Positions 12,101-19,755 of a DNA stretch of 64,000 nucleotides are shown piece after piece. A program made the position numbers and the translations under genes. Positions within the stretch are counted from its first letter, which is position 1. Every line of letters begins with the position of its first letter. Source of the stretch: Arion vulgaris (lineage: Eukaryota > Mollusca > Gastropoda > Stylommatophora > Arionidae); the NCBI GenBank assembly GCA_020796225.1, contig CM036758.1, forward strand, positions 31,031,647 to 31,095,646, given 5' to 3'. The notes under the pieces were generated by a model. That model was not told the origin of the DNA. It searched no databases and was given only the letters and a program-made list of their open reading frames with translations.

Positions 12101-12636
12101 TCTTAGCCAGAAATGATGCTACTGAGAATATATAGATAGATGTGTTTGACTGAAGTCGGATGCACATGTCCTAAACATGTAGAAGTCTATGCGTTTAGGG
12201 CCTACCAAATCAATGTGCAACGTGTACACGTTCTTGGCAAAGATCAAACACATCACAAGGGGTGATTAAAATTGGTCGTAAAGAACGAATTCAAAGAAGA
12301 AGAAGAAGATAGATATGTTTCTTTTACTACACATATTATTCTGTTGTTTTTGACAGATGAAATATAATTGTTGTTTGTCTGTTATATCTACAGGTGACAC
12401 TGACAACACAACCAGGTGAAGGTCGATTTGAAGCCACAGTTGTTTACAATATTCAGACAAAGGAGTTCACACTGGACAAGAAGGACATCAGTAGAACAAA
12501 TAAGTATGGCACTAACCCTTGGTGTGTGGAGAAGGAGAACTCCTTTCTCAGACCTTACTGTTTTTGTAAAGAAATTATGAAAGAAGAAACAGTGTGGGGG
12601 TGGTATACAAACAAAGGGACACAATCAATAAAATAA
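5945..12636 (+). CDS. DUF229 family protein gene, 3' part (four exons seen)
   Basis: Four plus-strand exons (5945-6105, 8398-8595, 9564-9799, 12394-12636) encode the C-terminal part of a DUF229 protein, a family of the sulfatase/alkaline-phosphatase-like superfamily common in invertebrates. Exons 1 to 3 join in phase and reproduce family hallmarks: FADHG (metal-site motif), EERLPYMGIRLPEWF, LTTPFDVHETLKEIL, ERDCESAHVDPHWC, then FEATVVYN, RTNKYG and a Cys-rich end. Family members usually have an N-terminal membrane anchor and a longer catalytic domain; those exons must lie left of the window. Exon 3 and exon 4 have incompatible phases (1 and 0), so a short linker exon between 9799 and 12394 is missing or broken. 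Enzymatic activity and substrate are not established for most of the family. Introns hold SINEs, a MITE and a G-rich minisatellite. Confidence 0.85.
6106..6149. other. Short intron start between exon and SINE
   Basis: The intron opens with GTCCAC, a weak donor supported mainly by the protein join. No other feature is seen before the SINE-C relic. Confidence 0.4.
6150..6480 (+). mobile_element. SINE-C copy, 5'-truncated
   Basis: It contains the SINE-C body landmarks GATCGAGTTCCTAGTC, AATCGAGAAGAGCAGGCTGG, CAAAATTCATTAGAAAAGAT and the 3' end ATGATGGTCCTATCA. The tRNA head is missing. Confidence 0.85.
6842..6900 (-). other. Hammerhead-like degenerate motif
   Basis: The minus strand reads AAAAGACTTATAGCCGAAAC followed by GTCGG. 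This resembles the stem II 3' strand plus GAAAC of hammerhead ribozymes found in Penelope-like elements and retrozymes, but the CUGAUGA box is degenerate (TTTGAAA). Confidence 0.35.
6950..7467 (+). pseudogene. L-GAT LINE 3' relic with (GATGAT) tail
   Basis: It encodes RACIFSVLTYGWEAWTF and the post-thumb region KYKCYRRVIRILLAERKTDR in one frame, then continues in shifted frames to the end. It stops in TTTGATGATGATGATGATG, the terminal microsatellite shared with the copies at 11692, 12728, 22965 and 39517. Confidence 0.82.
7590..7754 (+). mobile_element. SINE-C 3' fragment with (ATCA)n tail
   Basis: Starts in the ATTTTCACCATCTTCTAA segment and ends TCCTATCAATCAATCAATCA. It is followed immediately (7756-7826) by another 70-bp L-GAT tail ending TTGAATGATGATGAT, so two retroelement ends are stacked here. 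Confidence 0.8.
7880..8101 (+). mobile_element. SINE-E copy, interrupted by SINE-D
   Basis: Contains CAAGGCATGTCGTAAGAGGC and the rest of the SINE-E body in the sense orientation. Its last bases (ACGGAGAGTTACAAGAAGAA) lie beyond the SINE-D insert, at 8319-8345. Confidence 0.85.
8102..8307 (-). mobile_element. SINE-D insertion in SINE-E, with TSD
   Basis: On the minus strand it has a tRNA-like head with A-box region GTAGCGCGTTGGAC and B-box GGTTCAATTCC, and a poly-A tail (T-run at the left). Flanks are 13-bp repeats ACAAGTGGTCGAT (8089-8101) and ACAAGTGATCGAT (8308-8320), one mismatch. The empty site is visible in other SINE-E copies, such as 55735-55970. Confidence 0.92.
8398..8595 (+). CDS. 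DUF229 gene, second visible exon
   Basis: The acceptor is TTTTTCTCATCCAG at 8397 and the donor GAAAG|GTAGAT at 8595/8596. It reads LPEWFHEKYPQIVKN, NAHRLTTPFDVHETLKEIL and RGVSMFKEIPMERDCE. LTTPFD.H.TL..IL and the Arg-Gly-x-Ser-x-Phe-x-Glu-Ile-Pro block are DUF229 hallmarks. Phase 2 in and phase 2 out, both consistent with the neighbours. The G-rich minisatellite begins about 15 bp after the donor. Confidence 0.9.
8612..9323. repeat. G-rich minisatellite, 36-39 bp unit, in the DUF229 intron
   Basis: About 19 diverged copies of a unit built from TGTGGTTGGGAGGTTTGTGG and TGGTGGCAGTGGAGGA. The plus (sense) strand is G-rich with frequent runs of GG and GGG, so the nascent RNA and coding strand could form G-quadruplexes. 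All three plus frames are long and Trp/Gly-rich by composition only; they are not genes. Confidence 0.95.
9564..9799 (+). CDS. DUF229 gene, third visible exon
   Basis: The acceptor TCTTCCTACAG ends at 9563. Joined to the previous exon it gives ERDCESAHVDPHWCMLDW, matching the family's conserved Cys pair (ERTC...PHWC). It continues KEDLRSIIIAKSVSTIMETF and NLCAILKADRIISASSLKVK. Two donors are possible, AAGAG|GTCGCT (9790) and CTTTG|GTAGCA (9799); both leave phase 1, which does not fit the next visible exon. Confidence 0.85.
9862..10025. mobile_element. hAT-type MITE, 164 bp, with TIRs and 8-bp TSD
   Basis: Perfect 14-bp terminal inverted repeats CAGTGGCGGCTCGT at 9862-9875 and 10012-10025 (reverse complement). 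Flanks are CTTTTAAC (9854-9861) and TTTTTAAC (10026-10033), an 8-bp duplication with one mismatch. An 8-bp TSD with a CAGTGGCGG-type terminus is typical of hAT elements. No coding capacity, so it depends on a transposase elsewhere. Confidence 0.92.
10195..10504 (+). pseudogene. LINE C-terminal relic with a Cys/His finger
   Basis: Frames read DVENWELLVKERQAWRASVS, then after a shift FTCSNCGRDSHSRIGHYCHK and KCYDSAQKK. A W..L..(D/E)R..WR block followed by a CxxC...H...C finger with SRIG is a common C-terminal end of non-LTR retrotransposon polyproteins. It abuts the SINE-A at 10505. Confidence 0.82.
10505..10778 (+). mobile_element. SINE-A copy, full length
   Basis: The tRNA-like head GCCGCTGTAGCGTAGTTGTT carries an A-box, and CTGGGTTCAGCTCC is the B-box. 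The body has GGTCGACCCAGCCTCAACTG and the 3' part GGTATGAAAGGTTCCTTTAC. This is the best-preserved SINE-A here. Confidence 0.88.
10779..11017. other. Intron spacer with TG/TA microsatellite
   Basis: Contains GTGTGTGTGTATATATTTG near 10853. Nothing else is recognised. Confidence 0.4.
11018..11190 (+). pseudogene. LINE C-terminal relic
   Basis: One frame reads RRRGERRPRERWLDSIAECC, then TQATRTAQAENIKARHWATT. This is the GRP(R/K).RW.D.I ... R..W pattern of LINE C-termini. Short and terminal. Confidence 0.6.
11234..11436 (-). mobile_element. SINE-D insertion with perfect 10-bp TSD
   Basis: Flanked by AACATACTGG at 11224-11233 and 11437-11446. T-rich tail at the left, tRNA-like head at the right (minus strand GCGTGTTCGTAGGACGAC); the A-box is shorter than in the other copies. 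Body landmarks match 8102-8307. Confidence 0.93.
11447..11690. other. Intron spacer, possible cryptic exon
   Basis: A good acceptor-like tract, CTTTTTCGTCTTTACAG, ends near 11525 and is followed by an open frame of about 30 codons up to a weak GT. In phase it could be the missing DUF229 linker exon, but its residues do not resemble the family, so it is not called. Confidence 0.25.
11692..12038 (+). pseudogene. L-GAT LINE 3' relic, plus strand
   Basis: Reads MKKQLLREIKFRQIRYFGHI, KRHDNLIKSLLEGKVEWGRA and RGRPRDKWDGNFKKRTGYSL in one frame, and ends TGATGATGATGATGATT. It closely matches the minus-strand copy at 12728-13160, so the two form an inverted pair around the last DUF229 exon. Confidence 0.88.
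12147..12309 (+). mobile_element. SINE-E (long subfamily) 3' part
   Basis: Matches the minus strand of 3530-3772 (TAGAAGTCTATGCGTTTAGG, GTACACGTTCTTGGCAAAGA) and ends in AAAGAAGAAGAAGAAGA, the family's (GAA)n tail. It ends about 85 bp before the terminal DUF229 exon. Confidence 0.85.
12394..12636 (+). CDS. DUF229 gene, terminal exon
   Basis: The acceptor TTATATCTACAG ends at 12393 and the open frame is phase 0. It reads VTLTTQPGEGRFEATVVYNI, SRTNKYGTNPWC, then FLRPYCFCKEI and stops at 12634-12636. The family's C-terminal pattern (P.GG.FEATV ... SR.NKYG ... C ... L..YC.C) is clear. AATAAA at 12627-12632 overlaps the stop and may serve as the polyadenylation signal. A 213-bp inverted copy of 12515-12727 lies at 18226-18438. 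Confidence 0.88.
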   Translation: MTLTTQPGEGRFEATVVYNIQTKEFTLDKKDISRTNKYGTNPWCVEKENSFLRPYCFCKEIMKEETVWGWYTNKGTQSIK

Positions 12637-12727
12637 GACAAGCAAGTGTGCGGATGTGAGTGAGTGTTCCTGGTTTGTATTCGATTTTGAAAATTGTGAA
12701 GTGAAATTCAGAGTCGAATAATTGATT
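12515..12727 (+). repeat. Inverted duplicate of the last exon end (source copy)
   Basis: Covers the last 122 bp of the terminal exon and 91 bp of 3' flank. It matches the reverse complement of 18226-18438 without gaps and with only about two mismatches found by eye. Confidence 0.93.
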
Positions 12728-15030
12728 TATCATCATCATCAGGTGCCGTCTCCACATCGAAGGTTGGCTGAATGAATCTCCAGCATCCTCTGTCTTTCGC
12801 CTTGGTGTTGCACACTGCCAGACTGTAACCTGTCCATTTCTTAAAGTTTCTCCCCCACTTATCTCTCGGTCTTCCTCTTGCTCTTCCCCCCCTCAACTTT
12901 CCTCTCTAGTAAATGTTTTATCATGGTGTCATGCCTTTTTATGTGCCCAAAATACTTTACTTGTCTGAATTTTATTTCTCTTAATAATTGTTTCTTCATG
13001 CCTAGTTTTCCTAAAACTTGTTTATTTGTCTGTTTTTCTGTCCATGAAACTCTGCTTATTCTTCTATATATCCACATCTCAAATGCATCAATTCTGTCTT
13101 CTAACTGTTGTTCATTGTCCATGTTTCTGAGCCATACATTAATATAGGATATATATAGCATTTGATCATTCTAATTTTAGCCTGTTTGTGATTTGTTTGG
13201 ATGTCAGTAACTTTCTCATACTATTGAAATTATCCTGGCCATTCCTATTCTCTTTTAATTTCAGTTATACATCTGCCATCATCTGTTATCATCTGACCGA
13301 GATAGAGTAGCTTTTACTTGATGTAGTAATTCTCATGTATTTTTATATTCATTTTAGGTTTTTCCATTTCCTTGTTGATTACCATAGTTTTTGTTTTCTG
13401 TATGTTAATGTCTAATCCATATTCCTTGCTAGTTCTGTCCAATTGGTCCACTAATTCTTGTAGATCTTGTTCATTTTCTGCTACCAATACTGTGTCATCT
13501 GCATATCTTAAGTTATTTATTATTTTTCCATTGATCTTGAGTCCTGGCATTCCTCTAGTTGTTTGAAGATTTTCTCTGTGTAGATGTTAAATAGGCTTGG
13601 TGACAGTATGCATCCTTGTCTCACTCTCCTCTCTTTATGTCTATGTATGGAGAGTAGCTATTTTCATATTTTATTATTGCTGTCTGTTCCAGTATATGTT
13701 ACTTATTAGTCTGATATCATCCCCATCTAGGCCTATTTCTTGTAGACATATGATTAGCTTTCATGTTGGACTCTGTCAAAAGCTTTGCTATAATCGATGA
13801 AACACAAGTAGATACTTTTTGCACTTCTATATACTTGTCAGCGAGTAGTCTTATACAAAGTATTGCCTCTTTTGTTCCTCTGTTCTTTCTAAAGCCAAAC
13901 TGTTCTTCTACTTCTATGTCTATCTTGTTTTTAATTCTTTCATGTATGATCTTGAGTAGTATTTTTGTTATGTGGCTCATCAGGCTAATTGTCCTATAGT
14001 CTGTGCACTCCTGTGCTTTGGGCTTTTGGGTAGTGGTATGAATACTGATGTCTTCAAGTCTCTTGGTATATATCCTGTGTTATATATATCATTGCACAAA
14101 TCTGTAATGGTTGAAATACCAAAATCTTCTAAGGAGGTTAACATTTCCACAGTAATATTATCCAATCCTGCAGCCTTTCCTCGCTTCATTGTTTCGATTG
14201 CTCTTACAACTTCAGATTTTAATATTCTTGGGCTGTCATTGCACTTTATACTGTGTTTACTGCTTCTTTGATCATCAAATAGAGCCGTTACATATTCTGT
14301 CCATCTTGTCAATATTTCTGTTTTATCAAACAAAAGTTGGTTGTTGTTGTTTTTGATACATCCTCCACTTTTTACAGTATTTTTCTTACTTGTCATTTGT
14401 CTTATTTCTCTGTGCATATCTCTAGTCCTGTGTTTTTCTGCCATATCTTCTATTTCCTTGCATTTTGTTTCTAACCAGTTTACTTTTGTGGTTCTGCACA
14501 TGTTACGTATTTCGTTGTCTAAAATTGTATACTTTGGGGTGTTCTTGGCTTTCTTTCGTTCTGTCATTTTTTCTAAGATTTCATCAGTCATCCACATTTG
14601 ATTTTTCATGAATTCTTTTACAGGCAGGTTTTTGTTTGCAGTTTGTATACTTTGTTTTAAGCAATCCCATTTATTGGTTACTTTCTCTTCAGGATTTTCT
14701 CTTCTGTATTGTTCTGAGCACTCTGTCATTAGGCATTCATATTTGTTCTTTACTTCCACACAATATTTCTGTTGTATCTCTGATTGTTTAAGTGCTGATA
14801 TATCTATATGTGGTTCTTTTCTTGTTGGTTGGTCTATCTTTTTAGTTTTATATTTAGTTTGATCATCACTGGGTTATGATCAGAATTTATATCTGCTCCT
14901 GGATATGTTTTGGTGTTCATTACATTATTTTTAAATCTGTTCCTAATCATGATGAAATCTATCTGGTTCCTTTTTCTATCTCCTGGGCTTTTCCATGTGT
15001 TTTCCAATTGATTTCCATGTGTTTTCCAAT
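12728..15030 (-). pseudogene. L-GAT LINE, longest relic: endonuclease end plus RT
   Basis: Minus strand, in order: the end of an APE-type endonuclease (NQIDFIMIRNRF near 14950, SDHNPV near 14870), a linker, the RT N-part (RGKAAGLDNITVEMLTSLED near 14150), EEQFGFRKNRGTKEAI near 13880, motif A region, LRYADDTVLVAENEQDLQEL near 13500, a thumb, then KQLLREIKFRQVKYFGHIKR, RGRPRDKW and a (GAT)n tail at 12729. It is about 2.3 kb, 5'-truncated, with at least four frameshifts, so it cannot make a protein. RTE-clade affinity is inferred from gene order and the microsatellite tail. The 5' junction has a short direct repeat (TTTCCATGTGTTTTCCAATT). Confidence 0.92.
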
Positions 15031-15035
15031 TGATT

Positions 15036-15432
15036 TATAGGACCATCATATTTACTTCGGTGAGTAACCATGTGTACTAGGATTTCTTTCTTACACAGGA
15101 AGATCTCAGCGGTAGTGACGAATTCTTAGCACCGGCGAGGGTCCCTGATGTATATTAGAAGATGGTGAAAATATTTTAGTAGGAACTTTATTTTTAATCT
15201 TTTCTAATGAATTTTGCCCTGGCAGCGGCATTCCAGCCTGCTCTTCTCGATTTTGAACTGCCACGGGTTCTTTTACGTGCTCAAATTGAACACGGGACCT
15301 ACAGTTTATCGTCCGTCTCCGATAGGATTAGGAACTCGATCTCACTACACTGAGATCAGGATCTGTGGAAAATATCCCGAGGAGCGAACCGAGTAACTTT
15401 GGCACCAGAGACGAGCACATAACCTTTACGTC
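15036..15432 (-). mobile_element. SINE-C copy, near full length
   Basis: Minus strand: the degraded tRNA head is at the right (TAACCTTTACGTCACCTAGA on plus), followed by the body with AATCGAGAAGAGCAGGCTGG and the 3' end near 15040. It abuts the truncated 5' end of the LINE. Confidence 0.85.
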
Positions 15433-15451
15433 ACCTAGACCCTGAGAAGAA

Positions 15452-15548
15452 TGATTGATTGATTGATTGATTGATTAGACCATTATCATCATTGCACTTC
15501 GTTGATTAACCACGTGTGCTGCGGTCTCTTCCTTACACATGAAGATCT
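15452..15548 (-). mobile_element. SINE-C 3' fragment with (TGAT)n tail
   Basis: Begins on plus with TGATTGATTGATTGATTGAT and continues CATTATCATCATTGCACTTC, the SINE-C 3' end. It is cut off where the 50-53-bp array starts. Confidence 0.8.
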
Positions 15549-15555
15549 GCTTTTC

Positions 15556-16345
15556 TCATCTGTTGTCAGCGTCCAGGTCTGACACTGATAGCACAAAGTT
15601 GATAAGAAAACTGTGTCAGCGTCCAGGTCTGACACTGATAGCACAAAGTTGATAAGAAAACGGTGTCAGCGTCCAGGTCTGACACTGATAGCACAAAGTT
15701 GATAAGAAAACGGCGTTGTCAGTGTCCAGGTCTGACACTGATAGCACAGAGTTGATAAGAAAACGGTGTTGTCAGCGTCCAGGTCTGACACTGATAGCAC
15801 AAAGTTGATAAGAAAACGGTGTTGTCAGCGTCCAGGTCTGACACTGATAGCACAAAGTTGATAAGAAAACGGTGTTGTCAGCGTCCAGGTCTGACACTGA
15901 TAGCACAAAGTTGATAAGAAAACAGTGTCAGCGTCCAGGCCTGACACTGATAGCACAAAGTTGATAAGAAAACGGTGTTGTCAGCGTCCAGGTCTGACAC
16001 TGATAGCACAAAGTTGATAAGAAAACAGTGTTGTCAGCGTCCAGGTCTGACACTGATAGCACAGAGTTGATAAGAAAACTGTGTTGTCAGTGTCCAGGTC
16101 TGACACTGATAGCACAGAGTTGATAAGAAAACGGTGTTGTCAGCGTCCAGGTCTGACACTGATAGCACAGAGTTGATAAGAAAACAGTGTCAGCGTCCAG
16201 GTCTGACACTGATAGCACAGAGTTGATAAGAAAACAGTGTCAGTGTCCAGGTCTGACACTGATAGCACAGAGTTGATAAGAAAACTGTGTTGTCAGCGTC
16301 CAGGTCTGATACTGATAGCACAGAGTTGATAAGAAAACGGTGTTG
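15556..16345. repeat. 50-53-bp tandem array derived from a LINE RT segment
   Basis: About 15 copies of CAGCGTCCAGGTCTGACACT followed by GATAGCACAAAGTTGATAAG and AAAAC; a GTT insertion makes the 53-bp form. On the minus strand the unit reads LCYQCQTW-like peptides. The right flank 16346-16402 continues into the same LINE (KKQEHEYPKRNVQHRFL), and the intact parent peptide is at 25958-26040. Confidence 0.92.
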
Positions 16346-16402
16346 GACATTTCTCTTTGGGTATTCATGTTCTTGTTTTTTCAGCATTGGGGACATTTGG
16401 TA
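16346..16402 (-). pseudogene. L-RTE thumb fragment bordering the array
   Basis: The minus strand reads MSPMLKKQEHEYPKRNVQHR, homologous to the stretch ending KRAMFNTIFLPTLCYQCQT at 25958-26040. It identifies the source of the adjacent array. Confidence 0.7.
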
Positions 16403-16504
16403 AACTAAACTAATATTAGTAATTTAATGTAATGTGTGTCTTTGCCGTCATTATGCATTTATGAATTTATCAATCAAATATACTTATATACATTGACATT
16501 ACTG

Positions 16505-17130
16505 TATTTATTGGTTCTTGTTTACTGGTTATTGCTTATTTGTTATTGTTATTGGTTATTGCTTATTTGTTATTGTTATTGGGTATTGGGTATTGGTTAT
16601 TGTTATTGGTTATTGTTATTAGATATTGTTATTGGTTATTGGATATTGTTATTGGTTATTGGGTATAGGATATTTGATATTGTTATTGGATATTGGGTAT
16701 TGTTATTGTTATTGGTTATTGTTATTGGATATTGGGTATTGTTATTGTTATTGGTTATTGTTATTGGATATTGGGTATTGTTATTGGTTATTGGATATTG
16801 GATATTGTTATTGTTATTGGATATTGGGTATTGTTATTGGATATTGGGTATTGGGTATTGTTATTGGATATTGGGTATTGTTATTGGATATTGGGTATTG
16901 TTATTGGTTATTGGATGTTGCGTATTGGTTATTATGTATTTGTTATTGTCATTGGTTATTGGATATTGTTATTGGTTTTTGGATATTGGGTTTTGGTTAT
17001 TGTTATTGGTTATTGATATTGGTTATTGGTTATTGTTATTTTTGTGGATATTGGTTATTGTGTGTAGTGTATTGGGTATTTGTTATTGGTTATTGGTTAT
17101 TAGGTATTTGTTATTTGTTATTGGTTATGA
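16505..17130. repeat. TTATTG/GGTATTGG low-complexity array
   Basis: Irregular mixture of the hexamers TTATTG, GATATT and GGGTATTGG. All three plus frames are open for 100-250 codons of Tyr, Trp, Leu, Ile, Val and Gly, purely from composition. Confidence 0.95.
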
Positions 17131-17550
17131 TCAGCACTCTGTGCAGATCCATAGGAGCTCAATCTCCTCAAACAGATGTTGAAGGGTGTGCATACTGATG
17201 GTTCCTGTGGCTCGCTGGTTACACACACACTTCTCTCCACCCCTCAAGCAACCAGCTATACTTGTACAATGAATAATTTCAAACTCCCAAAATTTGTGAA
17301 TTGATTCAAAGTAGATTTTAGTGTCCTTATCCAACAGTAGATCGTCAAGAGACCGAAGAATATCCCTTTTATCCTTCCTAAACTTCCCAACAATCTATAT
17401 TTTGGATCCAAGACCTTCCACTTTCTCGTTGTCGCGAACACTCGCATGGCTAAGATAGTAGATCCACATAAACCTCTGGAGGTAGGGAACCTCTATAGAC
17501 AACATCCACTCATACCGAAACCTTCCCTTCTGGATCTTCCAGACATCGAC
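17131..17550 (-). pseudogene. L-RH RNase H LINE relic, minus strand
   Basis: Minus order matches the copies at 22200 and 32410: RNase H region (LEDPEG, a degenerate PGHASV-GNERAD zone near 17440), KFTQ-type linker, then the end with QRATGTISMHTLQHLFEEIE near 17200. Many stops and shifts. Confidence 0.75.
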
Positions 17551-17659
17551 TGAGAGTCAGAAACAACAACGGCGCGAGTTAACGGAGTTCGAGAGAGACA
17601 ATGGAGGGCAGCAGTAACGGTCTCAGTCTCCATCCTCAGTCTATTGTATTTATTAAGAA

Positions 17660-17718
17660 CGTATACACTGGTTATGTGTGTACATGTGTATATATGTGTG
17701 TATATGTGTGTTTGTGAA
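17660..17718. repeat. (TG/TA)n microsatellite
   Basis: GTGTGTACATGTGTATATAT and similar. A simple repeat between the LINE relic and the SINE-C foldback. Confidence 0.85.
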
Positions 17719-17740
17719 AGATGAAAAACATGTGTAATAA

Positions 17741-17907
17741 TTGATTGATTCATTGATTGATTAAATAATTGATTGATTTGACCATCATCATTGCACGTCG
17801 GTGAGTTACCATGTGTACTCCGATGACTTTCTTACACAAGAAAATCTCAACGGTATTGCACGAACGCCGTAGCACCGGCGAGGGTCCCCGGTGTAATTTA
17901 GCAGATA
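17741..17907 (-). mobile_element. SINE-C 3' part, left arm of a foldback
   Basis: Tail (TTGA)n at the left, then CATCATTGCACGTCGGTGAG to TGAAAATATT. It meets an opposite-strand copy at 17908, so the two arms are inverted with tails pointing outward. Confidence 0.88.
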
Positions 17908-18231
17908 GTGAAAATATTCGAGTTCCTAATCCTATCGGAGACGGACGATAAACTGTAGGTCCCGTGTTCAAGTTGATCACGTAAAAGAACCCTTGGCAGT
18001 TCAAAATCGAGAAGAGCAGGCTGGAATGCCGCTGCCAGGGCAAAATTCATTAGAAAAGATTAAAAATAAAGTTCCTACAAAAATATTTTCACCATCTTCT
18101 AATATACATCAGGGACCCTCGCCGGTGCTAAGGAATTCGTGCACTACCGCTGAGATCTTCCTGTGTAAGAAAGAAATCCTAGTACACATGGTTACTCACC
18201 GAAGTGAAATTATGATGGTCCTATCAATCAA
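17908..18231 (+). mobile_element. SINE-C body and 3' end, right arm of a foldback
   Basis: Starts CGAGTTCCTAATCCTATCGG and runs through AATCGAGAAGAGCAGGCTGG to TATGATGGTCCTATCAATCA. The segment 18068-18231 is the inverse of 17741-17905. The tail overlaps the inverted exon duplicate. Confidence 0.88.
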
Positions 18232-18438
18232 TTATTCGACTCTGAATTTCACTTCACAATTTTCAAAATCGAATACAAACCAGGAACACTCACTCACACC
18301 CGCACACTTGCTTGTCTTATTTTATTGATTGTGTCCCTTTGTTTGTATACCACCCCCACACTGTTTCTTCTTTCATAGTTTCTTTACAAAAACAGTAAGG
18401 TCTGAGAAAGGAGTTCTCCTTCTCCACACACCAAGGGT
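18226..18438 (-). pseudogene. Inverted copy of the DUF229 terminal exon end
   Basis: Reverse complement of 12515-12727 over 213 bp, gapless, about two mismatches. It encodes the same C-terminal residues on the minus strand (FLRPYCF) but starts inside the exon, without acceptor or upstream sequence, so it cannot be a functional exon. It is bounded by SINE-C sequence on both sides. Confidence 0.92.
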
Positions 18439-18447
18439 AGGAAATTT

Positions 18448-18720
18448 GTGGTTTTTTAAAATCTTTCTAATGAATTTTCCCCGGGCAGCGGCTTTCCAGC
18501 CTGCTCATCTCGATTTTGAACCCCAATTTTTGTTTTACGTGTGCAACTTGAACACGGACCTCCGTTTTGTCGTCCGTCTCCGATAGGACTAGGAACTTAA
18601 TCTCACCTACAATGAGATCAGATATCTCTGGAAATATATCCTGATATCTCCACGAGGGAGCTAACCGAATATCTTTGGAACAAGAAGCGAGTATCTAACC
18701 TCTACGCTACAGAGACCCCC
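18448..18720 (-). mobile_element. SINE-C copy with tRNA head
   Basis: Head on the minus strand at the right (GGGGGTCTCTGTAGCGTAGA), body with the conserved CGGAGACGGACGA box at 18575 and truncated near 18450. Confidence 0.85.
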
Positions 18721-18782
18721 AAATTATTGTGTAATAAAAAGTGTATCATGGGAAGTGAGAAAGAGAGTCTACAGTGTCTAAA

Positions 18783-19008
18783 ATTGAAGTATTAACTTTA
18801 TTGCACAGAGTTTCCCCATATGGTTCCGCCCATGTCACCAGAAATCACATGAGTCTGTTGGGAATGTTGCACAAAGCATGAACTCCGTAACTCCAGCAAT
18901 AATCCTAGGAATTTCATGAAAATATCGCACGTGTGACTCGATCCGGATTTAAATCTATAATCTTCGGAACGACATGTAAACGATTTAACCACTTGGCAAT
19001 AGAGAGCC
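18783..19008 (-). mobile_element. SINE-B copy
   Basis: 3' end GAAGTATTAACTTTATTGCA on plus at the left, and a tRNA-like head ending TAACCACTTGGCAATAGAGA at the right. More diverged than the other SINE-B copies. Confidence 0.82.
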
Positions 19009-19544
19009 TAATAGAGATAAGGAGAATACTACTGTGATGTGTAGAACCAGTCCTGGCATATGGATGTGAGTCATGGATAATAAATCCTTCTTTCCTTTCG
19101 TTAATTTGAAATATTATCTATATATTTAATATTGTCTCTTGTATAAGTCTACTGTAGCGCACACAGAGGTCTGTGTAGTTTTATGTCGAGTCACTAGTTC
19201 AGTGAGTTTGTCTAGAGCCAACTATAAACTTATGGGCCTTCGGACTCAGGTAAGAATTATGGGAAATCAGACCCCAACTACACCACGTGACCTCGCATTC
19301 CAGTATTGGTGTATATAGACCAATTCATTTTAAAATCAACACAAAATGCTAACTCGAAGTCATATTATGCAACAAGTTAAGTTTAACAATAAGGAATATC
19401 AATATTATGAATATTTTTCACCGATAAATAACCATAGACTCACAGAATTGAGTTAAATTAAAAAAGCTTGCAGTTCTCTATCAAACATCTATATTTTCCG
19501 GCCCCCTTTTCTGATCTAGGTCAGGTAACCCCTTGTCTGTTGTC
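19009..19544. other. Spacer with diverged repeat shared with 27120-27240
   Basis: Around 19385-19495 the words AATATCAATATTATGAA and CTATCAAACAT recur at 27135-27240, so it is an old dispersed repeat. A scrap reading VLAYGCESW at 19045-19085 (plus) is RT thumb debris. No gene seen. Confidence 0.5.
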
Positions 19545-19640
19545 TGGCCTAGTTATCTAGAGTTGGCTGTGGTTTGTCTCAATATATCATATTCTGGGCA
19601 GTCTTGAAGTATGTGAAAAACTCTGCAGTCTGATGTGCGT
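19545..19640 (-). pseudogene. LINE post-RNase H fragment
   Basis: The minus strand reads CRVFHILQDCPEYDILRQTT, matching the E.(H/V)(I/V)LQDCP...R pattern that follows RNase H in the L-GAA LINEs at 31250 and 61870. Confidence 0.7.
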
Positions 19641-19669
19641 ATGACGAAACACGTAATAACAAAGTAATG

Positions 19670-19755
19670 TAGTTTGACAAAATACAAAAGCAATGACAAT
19701 ATACAGCAACGTTTCGACCAAAAGGCATTTATCAAGCAAACGATACAACAACAGT
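19670..19755 (-). other. Dispersed repeat with hammerhead-like hairpin
   Basis: The minus strand has TTGATAAATGCCTTTTGGTC then GAAACGTTGCTG. The same block is at 21713-21750 (plus) and 48610-48650 (minus). It resembles the stem II-GAAAC half of a hammerhead but lacks CUGAUGA. Confidence 0.45.

Noticed and set aside
12039..12140. U2 snRNA-like segment (minus strand GGCTAAGATAAAAGTGCAG)
   Set aside because: The match is limited to about 10 bases and lacks the Sm site and stem loops; a LINE endonuclease remnant (SSDHCTF on plus) is at least as likely.
12728..15030. Intact RT gene
   Set aside because: At least four frameshifts and a missing 5' half; it is a relic.
16505..17182. Long hydrophobic open frames of 100-250 codons in three plus frames
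   Set aside because: They come from a TTATTG-type low-complexity array; all three frames are open by composition and none has a conserved start or family motif.
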